Source: Lacrimispora amygdalina (lineage in GTDB: Bacteria; Bacillota; Clostridia; Lachnospirales; Lachnospiraceae). From it: a stretch of DNA of 44,763 nucleotides. Positions 23,894-32,559 of this stretch are shown here, piece by piece. The notes under the pieces were generated by a model that ran no database searches, was not told the DNA's origin, and was given only the letters and a program-made list of their open reading frames with translations. Position 1 is the first letter of the stretch, and the number at the start of each line of letters is the position of its first letter. Where the stretch lies: positions 1-44,763 of the forward strand of contig NZ_QOHO01000095.1 in NCBI RefSeq assembly GCF_003432035.1, written 5' to 3'. Position numbers and translations under genes: made by a program.

Positions 23894-25270
23894 ATGTACA
23901 AAACGATTTTAGATTATGTCAGACGGAACCAGCTGTTTGACCGGGGAGACCGCGTGATTGTGGCGTTATCCGGAGGAGCCGATTCTGTCTGTCTTCTTGT
24001 AGTCTTAAACGAAATGAAGCAGGAATTTGATCTGGCTTTAAAAGCAGTACATGTTCATCATGGCTTAAGAGGAGAAGAAGCGGACAGAGACAGTAATTAT
24101 GCCGGGGAACTCTCAGAAAAACTGGGGGTGCCCTTTTCCTGTGTTTATGTAGATGCTGCAGGCTATGCAAAAGAGCATGGAATGTCTGTGGAAGAAGCAG
24201 GGAGGCATTTAAGATATGAGATTTTTGAAGAAGAAAGGCAGCGGTTTGAGGGAACAAAGATTGCAGTAGCTCATCATGGTGATGACCAGGCAGAGACCAT
24301 ACTGTATAATCTGTTCCGGGGAACCGGATTAAAAGGACTGGGCGGAATGCGCCCTTTAAGAGAGAATATTGTGCGCCCTCTTTTATGTGTCGGGAGAGAG
24401 GATATTCTTGCATATCTCAGGGAAAAAGGGATATCTTATTGTGAGGATTCCACCAACAGCGGAATCGAATATGCCAGAAACCGGATCAGAAGAGTGATCA
24501 TTCCACAGGTGAAAGAACAGTTAAATGCAAGGGCTGGAGAGAATATTGTCCATGCCGGGATGATGGCAGCAAAAGCAGATGCTTACCTGGAAAAACAGGC
24601 AGGCAGCCTTTTAAAGAAGCACGGAGTATGGAAAAAAGAAGAATCCGGGTCCGTTTTTCAGTGCGGAATTGGTACTGAAATACTACTGGCAGAGGATGAC
24701 ATAATAAGGACTTATGTAATCCGGCAGATGATTAACAACGTCAATCAGTCCATGAAAGACATTACCATGATTCATGTGGAAAGCGCGGCAGCGCTTCTTT
24801 TTGGCCCTGCAGACAGGCAGATCGACCTTCCCGGAGGACTGATTGCAGCCAGAACCGGAAAGGAAATGTGGATAAAAAAGAAAAATGTCGAAGATCTGGT
24901 GGATAACCACCTGGATGTTTGTCTCCCAAATGTGGATTTTTCTGTTTTTTCCTACAAAAAAGGCATGGAAATTCCCAAAAACGGGTATACGAAATGGTTT
25001 GATTATGATAAAATCAAATGTGCACTTTCTGTGAGGTATCGGGAAACCGGAGATTACATGACACTGGCCGGAGGCGGAAGAAAGACTTTAAAGTCCTATC
25101 TGATCGATGCCAAGGTTCCCAGAGAAGAACGTGGAAAAATTCCTCTTGTTGCGGAAGGTTCCCATGTCCTATGGGTAATCGGATACCGGATCAGTGAATA
25201 CTATAAGATAACAGATGATACCCATACAGTAATACAAATGCAGCTAGACGGAGGAAAAGTTAATGGATGA
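23894..25270 (+). CDS. tilS: tRNA(Ile)-lysidine synthase
   Basis: Attaches lysine to C34 of the tRNA-Ile CAU anticodon so that it reads AUA; essential in nearly all bacteria. The 458 residues are a full-length enzyme. The PP-loop ATP-binding motif SGGADS is at 26-31, followed by HVHHGLRG, AHHGDDQAETILYNLFRGTG and CEDSTNSGIEYARNRIR. The C-terminal TilS substrate-binding domain ends the protein (YRETGDYMTLAGG, WVIGYRIS). It overlaps hpt by 8 bp in the classic tilS-hpt-ftsH arrangement of Firmicutes. Confidence 0.98.
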   Translation: MYKTILDYVRRNQLFDRGDRVIVALSGGADSVCLLVVLNEMKQEFDLALKAVHVHHGLRGEEADRDSNYAGELSEKLGVPFSCVYVDAAGYAKEHGMSVEEAGRHLRYEIFEEERQRFEGTKIAVAHHGDDQAETILYNLFRGTGLKGLGGMRPLRENIVRPLLCVGREDILAYLREKGISYCEDSTNSGIEYARNRIRRVIIPQVKEQLNARAGENIVHAGMMAAKADAYLEKQAGSLLKKHGVWKKEESGSVFQCGIGTEILLAEDDIIRTYVIRQMINNVNQSMKDITMIHVESAAALLFGPADRQIDLPGGLIAARTGKEMWIKKKNVEDLVDNHLDVCLPNVDFSVFSYKKGMEIPKNGYTKWFDYDKIKCALSVRYRETGDYMTLAGGGRKTLKSYLIDAKVPREERGKIPLVAEGSHVLWVIGYRISEYYKITDDTHTVIQMQLDGGKVNG

Positions 25271-25790
25271 CAAGATACGTGTGATGTTATCAGAGGAAGA
25301 GATAGCAACAAGAATTAAGGAAGTAGCGGAAGAAATCAGCAGGGATTATGAGGGAAAACCTCTTCACCTGATTTGCATTTTAAAGGGAGGCGTTTTCTTT
25401 ACCTGCGAGCTGGCAAAGCGGATCAGTCTGCCGTTAACCATGGACTTCATGTCTGTTTCCAGCTATGGATCCGGAACCGTATCAAGCGGAATTGTGAAAA
25501 TCATCAAGGATCTGGATGACCCGATTGAAGGAAAGGATGTATTGATTGTGGAGGATATCATTGATTCCGGCAATACTCTTTCTTACTTAATCGAGGTGTT
25601 GAAACAGAGAAATCCAAACAGTGTTGAGTTATGTACCCTGCTTGATAAGCCGGAACGCCGCGTAAAGAAACAGGTTGAAGTGAAGTATACCTGCTTTACC
25701 GTGCCGGATGAATTTATTATCGGTTATGGTCTTGACTACGATCAGATATACAGGAATTTGCCATATATTGGAGTGATAGAACAGCAATAA
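25263..25790 (+). CDS. hpt: Hypoxanthine phosphoribosyltransferase
   Basis: Salvages hypoxanthine (and guanine) to IMP or GMP using PRPP. The 175 residues match the family. LICILKGGVFFTCELAKR carries the PPi-binding loop; DFMSVSSYGSG is the flexible loop; VLIVEDIIDSGNTLSYL is the PRPP motif; the end, PDEFIIGYGLDYDQIYRNLP, is diagnostic of Hpt. The ATG with GGAGGAAAAG lies inside the tilS end, so it is translationally coupled. In B. subtilis HprT interacts with TilS and FtsH expression, which fits the fixed order. Confidence 0.98.
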   Translation: MDDKIRVMLSEEEIATRIKEVAEEISRDYEGKPLHLICILKGGVFFTCELAKRISLPLTMDFMSVSSYGSGTVSSGIVKIIKDLDDPIEGKDVLIVEDIIDSGNTLSYLIEVLKQRNPNSVELCTLLDKPERRVKKQVEVKYTCFTVPDEFIIGYGLDYDQIYRNLPYIGVIEQQ

Positions 25791-25799
25791 GGAGGCAGC

Positions 25800-27620
25800 A
25801 TGTTGAAACAACAGCAACCATTTAAAGGCTTGGGATTTCTGCTCCTTCTGGCTATTATGCTTTTATTTGCCAGCAGACTGCCCCAAAAGAGCGGAATCAT
25901 AACAAACCAGGAACTTATGCAGGCGATTGACAATGGGACCATAACCTCAGCGACAGTCAGACAGAACGATCCGCCCCCAACAGGCAGAATCGAGATGACA
26001 ATGGCTGATGGTTCATCAAAACAGGCCAATGTATCCAATGTGATTGAGATTCAGGATCTTCTGGACCGGAATGGAATTACCTATACCGTGGATGCAGTCC
26101 AGAAAGAGAATCTGTTTCTTGTCATAACCCTTCCCATTATTTTAACAGCAGTAGCCCTGGTTTTTCTGTTTATGTTAATGAATGCCAGAGCTGGGGCCGG
26201 CAGCGCCAATGCCAAGATGATGAATTTTGGGAGGAGCCGGGCTCATCTTGCCAAAGATGCCAATAAAATAAACTTCAGCAAGGTAGCCGGACTTGAAGAG
26301 GAAAAAGAGGAGCTGGAGGAAGTTGTGGACTTCTTAAAGAATCCTTCGAAATATACCGGTGTCGGAGCCCGCATTCCCAAGGGCATTCTTCTGGTGGGAC
26401 CTCCCGGAACAGGAAAGACACTTCTTGCAAAGGCAGTAGCCGGAGAAGCGGGCGTTCCGTTTTTCTCGATTTCCGGTTCGGATTTCGTAGAGATGTTTGT
26501 CGGTGTGGGTGCTTCCCGTGTGAGAGATTTGTTTGAAGAGGGCAAAAAGCATGCTCCCTGTATTATTTTCATCGATGAGATTGACGCGGTTGCAAGACGC
26601 AGAGGTACCGGAATGGGCGGAGGCCATGATGAAAGGGAGCAGACATTAAACCAGCTTCTCGTTGAGATGGACGGTTTTGGAATCAATGAAGGAATCATTG
26701 TAATGGCAGCAACCAACCGTGTGGATATTCTGGACCCGGCCATTCTAAGACCAGGACGCTTCGACCGTAAAGTCAGCGTAGGGAGACCGGATGTAAAGGG
26801 AAGAGAAGAAATCTTAGTAGTACATTCCAAGGAAAAACCTCTTGCAGAAGATGTGGATTTAAGAAGAATTGCTCAGACCACAGCCGGTTTTACAGGGGCT
26901 GATTTAGAGAACCTGATGAATGAAGCCGCTATTTATGCAGCAAGACACAGTAAGAAGTATATTAATCAGTCTGACATAGATAAAGCCTTTGTAAAGGTGG
27001 GAATTGGTGCGGAAAAGAAAAGCAAGGTTATTACGGAAAAAGAGAAGAAGATCACAGCCTACCACGAAGCAGGGCATGCGATCCTTTTCCATCTGCTTCC
27101 TGATGAAGGGCCGGTTCATACCATATCCATTATTCCTACAGGAGTCAGTGCTGCCGGATATACCATGCCTCTTCCGGAAAGTGATCATATGTTTAACACA
27201 AAAGGAAAGATGCTGCAGGATATTATGGTAGATCTGGGGGGGCGGATTGCAGAAGAGATTATTTTCGGCGATATTACTACAGGTGCTTCCCAGGATATCA
27301 AGCAGGCAACGGCTCTTGCCAGAGCCATGGTAACCCAGTACGGTATGTCTGATCAGGTGGGCATGATCAATTATGATAATGACGGTGATGAGGTATTCAT
27401 CGGAAGAGATCTGGCCCATACCAAGAATTACGGAGGCCAGGTAGCCAACACCATAGACAATGAAGTGAAGCGAATCATTGATGAATGCTATATAAAGGCC
27501 AAGGAAATCATTTTAAAACATGAAGATGTTCTTCATGCCTGCTGTAAATTGCTTATGGAAAAAGAAAAGATAGGCCAGAAAGAATTTGAAAGCCTGTTTC
27601 CTGCTGAAGCAGAAGTCTGA
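25800..27620 (+). CDS. ftsH: ATP-dependent membrane zinc protease FtsH
   Basis: Membrane-bound AAA protease for quality control and regulator turnover. The 606 residues hold two membrane segments (about 9-26 and 100-124) flanking a small extracytoplasmic domain, then the AAA module with Walker A GPPGTGKT (200-207), Walker [10 protein letters not shown], the [21 protein letters not shown] pore and SRH regions, and the M41 protease with HEAGH (422-426) and the third zinc ligand Asp in the [10 protein letters not shown] segment. AAGGAGG is 5 nt upstream and 9 bp from hpt. It ends the operon, followed by a strong terminator. Confidence 0.98.
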   Translation: MLKQQQPFKGLGFLLLLAIMLLFASRLPQKSGIITNQELMQAIDNGTITSATVRQNDPPPTGRIEMTMADGSSKQANVSNVIEIQDLLDRNGITYTVDAVQKENLFLVITLPIILTAVALVFLFMLMNARAGAGSANAKMMNFGRSRAHLAKDANKINFSKVAGLEEEKEELEEVVDFLKNPSKYTGVGARIPKGILLVGPPGTGKTLLAKAVAGEAGVPFFSISGSDFVEMFVGVGASRVRDLFEEGKKHAPCIIFIDEIDAVARRRGTGMGGGHDEREQTLNQLLVEMDGFGINEGIIVMAATNRVDILDPAILRPGRFDRKVSVGRPDVKGREEILVVHSKEKPLAEDVDLRRIAQTTAGFTGADLENLMNEAAIYAARHSKKYINQSDIDKAFVKVGIGAEKKSKVITEKEKKITAYHEAGHAILFHLLPDEGPVHTISIIPTGVSAAGYTMPLPESDHMFNTKGKMLQDIMVDLGGRIAEEIIFGDITTGASQDIKQATALARAMVTQYGMSDQVGMINYDNDGDEVFIGRDLAHTKNYGGQVANTIDNEVKRIIDECYIKAKEIILKHEDVLHACCKLLMEKEKIGQKEFESLFPAEAEV

Positions 27621-27645
27621 TATAGAAACTCTGATTTGTGATGAA

Positions 27646-27700
27646 AGTGCAGATATTCGGTAAAATATCTAAGTTTTTACCGGTGTATCTGCGCTTTTTT
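27646..27700 (+). terminator. Strong terminator after ftsH
   Basis: AGTGCAGATA (27646-27655) pairs with TATCTGCGCT (27686-27695, one G-U), enclosing a second stem CGGTAAAA/TTTTTACCG, and is followed by T6. Confidence 0.92.
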
Positions 27701-27922
27701 GTTGCCTGTGAGTGACCGGAGAAAAAATGCATAAAAAAACAGTTATAAAAAAAACATGTTTGTGCACACTTATTTTCTCAGGCGTGGTATATTAATAAAC
27801 GTAAACCCCCCCAATACATTATATAGTTTTTGCTACACCCCATAAGAAACGAAATACCTTCTCCGAAAAACGGTCAGCTACCCCGCTGACCGTTTTTTAT
27901 GCCCAATTTAGAAAAGGCGGGG
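27701..27922 (+). other. Gap between ftsH and the GH13 gene, with a second terminator
   Basis: This region holds no convincing long gene. GGAG and a 5-nt spacer precede a 22-codon frame at 27727-27795 (MHKKTVIKKTCLCTLIFSGV, then VY), a short hydrophobic peptide of doubtful reality. Seven C occur at about 27806. A second terminator at 27866-27898 (see next entry) has no obvious gene upstream of it after the ftsH terminator, so the stretch may be transcribed as a short RNA or be a remnant. Confidence 0.3.
27866..27898 (+). terminator. Intrinsic terminator without an assigned gene
   Basis: AAAAACGGTCAGC (27866-27878), 6-nt loop, GCTGACCGTTTTTT (27885-27898): a perfect 13-bp stem. It lies 165 bp beyond the ftsH terminator and before the GH13 promoter. 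Confidence 0.9.
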
Positions 27923-27951
27923 TTGTATATTTGAATTCAATCAGATAAAAT
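27923..27951 (+). promoter_or_regulatory. Promoter of the GH13 gene
   Basis: TTGTAT at 27923-27928, 17-bp spacer, TAAAAT at 27946-27951. The predicted start lies about 30 nt before the ATG at 27988. No obvious cre site or palindrome was seen across it. Confidence 0.6.
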
Positions 27952-27987
27952 AGTAATAGAGTAGACGTGAAAGGAAATGAAGAACAT

Positions 27988-30048
27988 ATGTGCTTCCAGA
28001 CAGAGGCGTTAAATAAAGATGCATTATTCACCGATGAAACTGACAGCTTCCGGTTTCCTTCGGAGCCTGAAGAAGGGGACGAAGTGGTTCTTCTTTTCCG
28101 GACAGCAGCAAATAATGCGGATGTTGTAAGCTACATCGAAGCTGGCAGTTCTTTGGGGTCTGCCATGATTAAAACAGATACAGACAATTTATTTGATTAT
28201 TACGAATACAGGCTTAAGACAGGAAGCATTCCAATAAAGTATTGCTTTTCAGTAAGAAAGGGAGATGAGATCTGCTATTACAGCCGTCTGGGTCCTGTGG
28301 GGCAGTATCCGGATGCAGGATGGTTTACCATTGTGCCGGGATTTTCTACGCCAAACTGGGCAAAGGGTGCGGTTATGTATCAGATTTTCGTGGACCGTTT
28401 TTGTAACGGAGATCCCTCCAATGATGTAGTTGGTGATGAATATCTGTACATAGGCCGGAGAGTTATGGCAGTGGATGACTGGGATAAATACCCGGACCAG
28501 TTTGATGTGGGCAGTTTCTATGGCGGAGATTTACAGGGAGTTTGGGATAAACTTGACTATCTTGAAAATCTGGGCGTAGAAGTGATTTATTTAAATCCCA
28601 TATTTGTTTCACCGTCAAATCACAAGTACGATTGCCAGGATTATGATTATATAGATCCTCATTACGGCGTAATAGTGAAAGACGGCGGGGAGACCTTGAC
28701 AGGGGAGGCTTCCGATAACCGTGGGGCTACCAGATATATGATCCGTACGACTGATCAGGAGAACTTAAAAGCCAGCAATGAGTTTTTTGCCAGATTTATG
28801 GAGGAAATCCACAAACGTGGTATGAAGGTGATTCTTGACGGCGTATTCAATCACTGCGGTTCCTTCCACAAATGGCTTGACGGAGAACGGATTTATGAAT
28901 TATCAGGAAAGTATGAGCCGGGAGCATTTGAATCAGAGAACAGCCCTTACCAGTCATTTTTTAAATTTTTTAATGGACAGTGGCCGTACAATGATTCTTA
29001 CGATGGCTGGTGGGGGCATGCTACTTTACCGAAGCTTAATTATGAGGGTTCTGAGACTCTTTGCCGGTATATCCTGGATATTGCCGCCAAGTGGGTTTCC
29101 GAGCCTTATAACGCCGATGGATGGCGGCTTGATGTGGCGGCGGATTTAGGCCACAGCAGCCAGTTTAACCATAAGTTCTGGAAGGATTTCAGAAAAGCGG
29201 TAAAGGCTGCGAATCCCAATGCTATCGTACTTGCGGAGCATTATGGAGATCCATCTGCCTGGCTGCAGGGGGATGAATGGGATACAGTCATGAATTATGA
29301 CGCATTCATGGAGCCCGTTTCCTGGTTTTTAACCGGTATGGAAAAACATAGTGATGAAAAAAATCTAAGGCTTTTCGGGGACGGTGAGACCTTCTTTCGC
29401 TCTATGAATTACCATATGAGCCGTATGATGACGGGATCAGTTTTAACAGCTATGAATCAGCTTTCAAACCATGATCATTCCCGGTTTCTTACAAGAACCA
29501 GTATGAAGACAGGCCGTACTTCAACAGAGGGACCGTCAGCGGCCTCAGAAGGGATCAGTTATGGCATATTCCGTGAAGGTGTAATGATCCAGATGACATG
29601 GCCCGGAGCTCCCACCATTTATTATGGGGATGAGGCAGGAGTCTGCGGCTGGACTGATCCGGATAATCGAAGAACTTATCCATGGGGAAATGAGAATCTG
29701 GAACTGATTGAGTTTCACAGATATATGACTGAGCTGCACCGGACCATTCCGGCACTGTGCCTTGGTTCATTAAAGCCTCTTCTGGCAGGGGATCATCTGA
29801 TTGCATACGGTCGTTTTATAAATGACAGCATTTGTGCAGTTGCAGTCAGCAACCATACAGCAGAGCAGGATATTTTAATTCCGGTCTGGCAGCTGGGCAT
29901 GAAGGATGGAGAGACCATGTCCAGGGTTATGCTGACTTATGAGAGCGGCTATAATGTAGGGAAAATTACTTTTGCGGTTGAACAGGGCAGTGTGAGAGTA
30001 TTAATGCCTCCGTTGAGTTCTGTTTTACTGGTGGGCGACAGAGAGTAA
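27988..30048 (+). CDS. GH13 alpha-glycosidase (neopullulanase / cyclomaltodextrinase type)
   Basis: Retaining alpha-glucan hydrolase of 686 residues without signal peptide, so intracellular. An N-terminal beta domain like CBM34 (about 1-110) precedes the catalytic barrel, as in neopullulanase, cyclomaltodextrinase and maltogenic amylase. All four GH13 regions are present: DGVFNH (284-289), GWRLDVAAD with nucleophile Asp382, AEHYG with acid/base Glu417, and SNHDHSR with Asp496. It would cut imported maltodextrins or cyclodextrins; the exact specificity is open. The frame is open to a GTG at 27967; the ATG at 27988 follows AAGGA and is preferred, but this choice is moderate. It is a single-gene transcript with its own promoter. 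Confidence 0.92.
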   Translation: MCFQTEALNKDALFTDETDSFRFPSEPEEGDEVVLLFRTAANNADVVSYIEAGSSLGSAMIKTDTDNLFDYYEYRLKTGSIPIKYCFSVRKGDEICYYSRLGPVGQYPDAGWFTIVPGFSTPNWAKGAVMYQIFVDRFCNGDPSNDVVGDEYLYIGRRVMAVDDWDKYPDQFDVGSFYGGDLQGVWDKLDYLENLGVEVIYLNPIFVSPSNHKYDCQDYDYIDPHYGVIVKDGGETLTGEASDNRGATRYMIRTTDQENLKASNEFFARFMEEIHKRGMKVILDGVFNHCGSFHKWLDGERIYELSGKYEPGAFESENSPYQSFFKFFNGQWPYNDSYDGWWGHATLPKLNYEGSETLCRYILDIAAKWVSEPYNADGWRLDVAADLGHSSQFNHKFWKDFRKAVKAANPNAIVLAEHYGDPSAWLQGDEWDTVMNYDAFMEPVSWFLTGMEKHSDEKNLRLFGDGETFFRSMNYHMSRMMTGSVLTAMNQLSNHDHSRFLTRTSMKTGRTSTEGPSAASEGISYGIFREGVMIQMTWPGAPTIYYGDEAGVCGWTDPDNRRTYPWGNENLELIEFHRYMTELHRTIPALCLGSLKPLLAGDHLIAYGRFINDSICAVAVSNHTAEQDILIPVWQLGMKDGETMSRVMLTYESGYNVGKITFAVEQGSVRVLMPPLSSVLLVGDRE

Positions 30049-30085
30049 AAGTTGTACATTTTTTGATGTAATTTTTAAAAATGCC

Positions 30086-30114
30086 TTGATTTTTTTTATT
30101 CTCTGTGATAAAAT
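30086..30114 (+). promoter_or_regulatory. Promoter of tRNA-Tyr
   Basis: TTGATT at 30086-30091, 17-bp spacer, TAAAAT at 30109-30114, ending 24 bp before the tRNA. Confidence 0.7.
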
Positions 30115-30138
30115 AACACTCGCTTGTTAATAAAGCAT

Positions 30139-30220
30139 GGGTGGATTCCCGAGTGGCCAAAGGGGGCAGACTGTAAATCTGTTATCGACGATTTCGAAGG
30201 TTCGAATCCTTCTCCACCCA
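30139..30220 (+). tRNA. tRNA-Tyr (GTA)
   Basis: Acceptor stem GGGTGGA (30139-30145) with TCCACCC (30213-30219), discriminator A30220. The anticodon loop CTGTAAA has GTA at 30173-30175 between CAGA and TCTG. A long variable arm (class II) is as expected for bacterial tRNA-Tyr, and the T arm is GAAGG-TTCGAAT-CCTTC. The 3' CCA is not encoded. Confidence 0.97.
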
Positions 30221-30241
30221 CTTCAGTAGCGGAAGTGATAT

Positions 30242-30285
30242 AAGAAAAAATCGGTGTGTTCACTGGAACACACCGATTTTTTCTT
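30242..30285. terminator. Bidirectional terminator after tRNA-Tyr
   Basis: AAGAAAAAATCGGTGTGTT and AACACACCGATTTTTTCTT form a perfect 19-bp stem with a 6-nt loop, serving both the tRNA and the convergent NADH oxidase gene. Confidence 0.93.
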
Positions 30286-30328
30286 TATTTTTGTTTTTTG
30301 CCCATTCCTAACCAGATACTATGAACGT

Positions 30329-31663
30329 TTACTCTGCCTGAAGCGCTGCCATGGTAAAGTAATTATATGGTTTATTAAAATGCGGAAGGAAAAAGATATC
30401 TGTCAGTTTTAAACGGTCAATCGTCACCTGCTCCTGAATGGCAAGAGAGAACATGTGAATTGCCATTGAGATATCGTATTCGGAACACATCTGGGCGCCT
30501 AAGATGATTCGCGTCTTTTTATCATATACAATCCGGATCTTGACATCATAATTGTCATGTTGTATAAATGCCGGCTTCTGAGTATCCTCATAATCGGCAG
30601 CAGCTGCATCATAGCCAAGTTTTTTTGCTTTTTCCAGAGTAATACCGGTAGATACCATCTTAAGATTCCAGATGCAGATACCATTGGATCCCTGAACACC
30701 GATGGATTCAAGAGGAGTGCCGCAGGCATTATGAGCAGCTACAATTCCGGAACGGACCGCATTGGTGGCCAGAGCGATATAATTGGTGTCCTGAATGGAA
30801 TTATCGAATACAGTGGCGCAGTCTCCGATGGCATAAACATCAGGTATGCTTGTCTCCTGATGCCTGTTAACCAGATAGGCTCCGTTCTTAAACAGCTTAA
30901 GAGTATCTTTGCCCAGCTGGCTGTTAGGCTTAAAACCAATCCCAAGAACTACCATGTCTGCCGCATATTCATTCTTATCAGTTATGACTTTTTCCACTTT
31001 TCCGCTTCCCTTAAGGCTGGTTACCATTTCTTCATAGGCCAGCTTAATTCCATGGCTCTCTAAATTTTTGGACATAATATCTGTAAATTCACGGTCATAA
31101 TAGCCGGAAAGGCAGGTGCTCATATTGTCGATCAGGGTGACCTTCTTGCCGATCCGGATAAATGCCTCTGCCAGTTCCACACCGATGTATCCCGCACCAA
31201 CTACCACAACATTTCGGATCATGGATTCATGAAGCTTATCTATGACTTCCTTTGCATTCTGGTATAATTTAACAAATTGAACATTGGCAAGATCTGTGCC
31301 TTCAATGTTAGGTGAAATGGGAAGAGATCCGGACGCAATAATCAGCTTGTCATAAGGCTGCTGATAGCTCTGTCCGTCTTTTCCTGTGGCGAATACCAGC
31401 TTTTTCTCAAAATCAACATGATATACGATGGTCTCTAAATAAACCTTTGCCCCTTTTTGCTCAAAGATCTCTTTGCTGCAGTAAAACAGTCCGTCGGGTG
31501 ATGTGATCTGGTTGCCGATCCATAAAGCCATACCGCACCCTAAAAAACTGATGTTATTATTGGAATCAAATATAATTACCTCTTTATCTTTATAATTGTC
31601 TAAGATTGTGTTAATTGCAGCAGTGCCTGCATGATTTGCTCCGATTACTACGATACGTTCCAT
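30329..31663 (-). CDS. nox: NADH oxidase (FAD-dependent, Nox/CoA-disulfide reductase family)
   Basis: Flavoprotein of 444 residues that oxidises NADH, probably with reduction of O2 to water. The FAD motif is [12 protein letters not shown] with the family's His11; the redox-active Cys43 lies in [10 protein letters not shown], the hallmark of Nox, NADH peroxidase and CoA-disulfide reductase. The NAD-binding [16 protein letters not shown] and the second FAD site [10 protein letters not shown] follow, then the C-terminal dimerisation domain. Nox and CoA-disulfide reductase cannot be separated by eye. AAGGAGGG is 8 nt upstream. It has its own promoter and an upstream palindrome. In an anaerobe it would remove oxygen or regenerate NAD+. 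Confidence 0.93.
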   Translation of the reverse strand: MERIVVIGANHAGTAAINTILDNYKDKEVIIFDSNNNISFLGCGMALWIGNQITSPDGLFYCSKEIFEQKGAKVYLETIVYHVDFEKKLVFATGKDGQSYQQPYDKLIIASGSLPISPNIEGTDLANVQFVKLYQNAKEVIDKLHESMIRNVVVVGAGYIGVELAEAFIRIGKKVTLIDNMSTCLSGYYDREFTDIMSKNLESHGIKLAYEEMVTSLKGSGKVEKVITDKNEYAADMVVLGIGFKPNSQLGKDTLKLFKNGAYLVNRHQETSIPDVYAIGDCATVFDNSIQDTNYIALATNAVRSGIVAAHNACGTPLESIGVQGSNGICIWNLKMVSTGITLEKAKKLGYDAAAADYEDTQKPAFIQHDNYDVKIRIVYDKKTRIILGAQMCSEYDISMAIHMFSLAIQEQVTIDRLKLTDIFFLPHFNKPYNYFTMAALQAE

Positions 31664-31692
31664 AAAATACCCTCCTTCAGTGGTTTTTTTTT

Positions 31693-31721
31693 ATTATAAC
31701 ATATCGTTAAAATAAAAACAA
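31693..31721 (-). promoter_or_regulatory. Promoter of nox
   Basis: Read on the minus strand: TTGTTT (31721-31716), 17-bp spacer, TATAAT (31698-31693), ending 30 bp before the ATG. Confidence 0.72.
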
Positions 31722-31725
31722 TTAC

Positions 31726-31742
31726 TATTATTGATAATAATA
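31726..31742. promoter_or_regulatory. AT-rich palindrome just upstream of the nox -35
   Basis: TATTATT-GAT-AATAATA, 7-bp arms with a 3-bp centre, begins 5 bp upstream of the -35. Its form resembles Fur/PerR-family operators but does not match a consensus closely. In such AT-rich DNA chance is possible. Confidence 0.3.
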
Positions 31743-31779
31743 ATTTATTTTTTTCAACGTAAAATTCAGTTGAAAATGG

Positions 31780-31808
31780 TTGACAAGAAAGGTGACTTTT
31801 TGTATAAT
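31780..31808 (+). promoter_or_regulatory. Consensus promoter of tRNA-Leu
   Basis: Perfect TTGACA (31780-31785), 17-bp spacer, perfect TATAAT (31803-31808), 40 bp before the tRNA. Confidence 0.9.
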
Positions 31809-31848
31809 CGATATGTTGTTCAGTGCTAAGGCATTGGCGGCATTTGTT

Positions 31849-31934
31849 GCCGGCGTGGCGGAACTGGCAGACGCACAGGACTTAAAATCCTGCGGGACTT
31901 ACCTCCCGTACCGGTTCGATTCCGGTCGCCGGCA
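31849..31934 (+). tRNA. tRNA-Leu (TAA)
   Basis: Acceptor stem GCCGGCG (31849-31855) with CGCCGGC (31927-31933), discriminator A31934. The anticodon loop CTTAAAA has TAA at 31883-31885 between CAGGA and TCCTG. It has a class II long variable arm and a T arm around GGTTCGATTCC. CCA is not encoded. Confidence 0.97.
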
Positions 31935-31944
31935 TATGAAAAAG

Positions 31945-31977
31945 GCTGTTGTACTTTTGGGTACAGCAGCTTTTTTT
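31945..31977 (+). terminator. Terminator after tRNA-Leu
   Basis: GCTGTTGTAC (31945-31954) and GTACAGCAGC (31961-31970), one G-U pair, followed by T7 at 31971-31977. Confidence 0.9.
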
Positions 31978-31990
31978 ATGAAAAATTCAC

Positions 31991-32019
31991 TTGACAATGA
32001 TTTTATATAAAACTATTAT
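31991..32019 (+). promoter_or_regulatory. marR promoter with operator in its spacer; transcript predicted leaderless
   Basis: TTGACA (31991-31996), 17-bp spacer, TATTAT (32014-32019). The predicted start site (7 bp on) coincides with the ATG at 32026, and no Shine-Dalgarno lies before the ATG. The near-palindrome TGATTTTATATAAAACTA (31998-32015) fills the spacer and matches the perfect palindrome before the downstream hydrolase, so autorepression is likely. Confidence 0.72.
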
Positions 32020-32025
32020 ATAACT

Positions 32026-32457
32026 ATGAGAGAACAAGATATTATTTCGGTATTGTCAAAAATCAGGACACAAGCTAATAAATTTATTATTAAAAAAATG
32101 GAAGATTACGGAATATATGAACTGGCACCTTCTCATGGAGATATCATTTTCACATTGCTCAAGATGGAAAGGATTACGATGAAGGATCTGGCAGATTCGA
32201 TTAAAAAAGACAAATCCACAGTGACCGTACTTGTGGAGAAGCTGGTCCGGCTTGGGTATATTAAAAAAGAACGGGATACTGCAGACAACAGGATCACCTA
32301 CCTTTCCCTTACACAAAAGGGAGCGGATTTAAAACCCATGTTTGAGGATATTTCAAAGAATTTGTTTGATACTGTCTATCAGAATATCCCAAAAGAGGAT
32401 CGGGAAGCCTTAATGCAGACTCTGGATAAAATAAACCAGAATTTTAATAATATTTAA
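32026..32457 (+). CDS. MarR-family transcriptional regulator
   Basis: Winged-helix repressor of 143 residues. Helices 1-2 (IISVLSKIRTQANKFIIKKM), the recognition region (ITMKDLADSIKKDKSTVTVLV) and the wing (YIKKERDTADNRITYLSLTQKG) follow the MarR plan, with a long C-terminal dimerisation helix. The ligand is unknown; MarR members commonly respond to phenolics, oxidants or lipids. No ribosome binding site precedes the ATG, and the promoter is placed so that the mRNA should begin at or near it. The next internal Met (residue 26) would remove helix 1. The shared operator points to control of its own gene and the alpha/beta hydrolase 102 bp downstream. Confidence 0.95.
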   Translation: MREQDIISVLSKIRTQANKFIIKKMEDYGIYELAPSHGDIIFTLLKMERITMKDLADSIKKDKSTVTVLVEKLVRLGYIKKERDTADNRITYLSLTQKGADLKPMFEDISKNLFDTVYQNIPKEDREALMQTLDKINQNFNNI

Positions 32458-32521
32458 AAATATTTAAAAAGAATATGGTTTTAGCAGGATTATTTACGAA
32501 GAATCATATTTTACATCATAA

Positions 32522-32539
32522 TAGTTTTATATAAAACTA
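32522..32539 (+). promoter_or_regulatory. Perfect 18-bp MarR operator before the hydrolase
   Basis: TAGTTTTATATAAAACTA is its own reverse complement and differs at two positions from the copy in the marR promoter. A candidate promoter TTTACG (32493-32498), 18 bp, CATAAT (32517-32522) places it over the transcription start. Confidence 0.75.
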
Positions 32540-32559
32540 ATTAAAAAGGAGAAAAAATC

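Noticed and set aside
30139-31934. Two tRNA genes flanking nox as possible integration sites of a mobile element.
   Set aside because: No integrase, no direct repeat of either tRNA 3' end, and separate promoters and terminators; ordinary gene arrangement.
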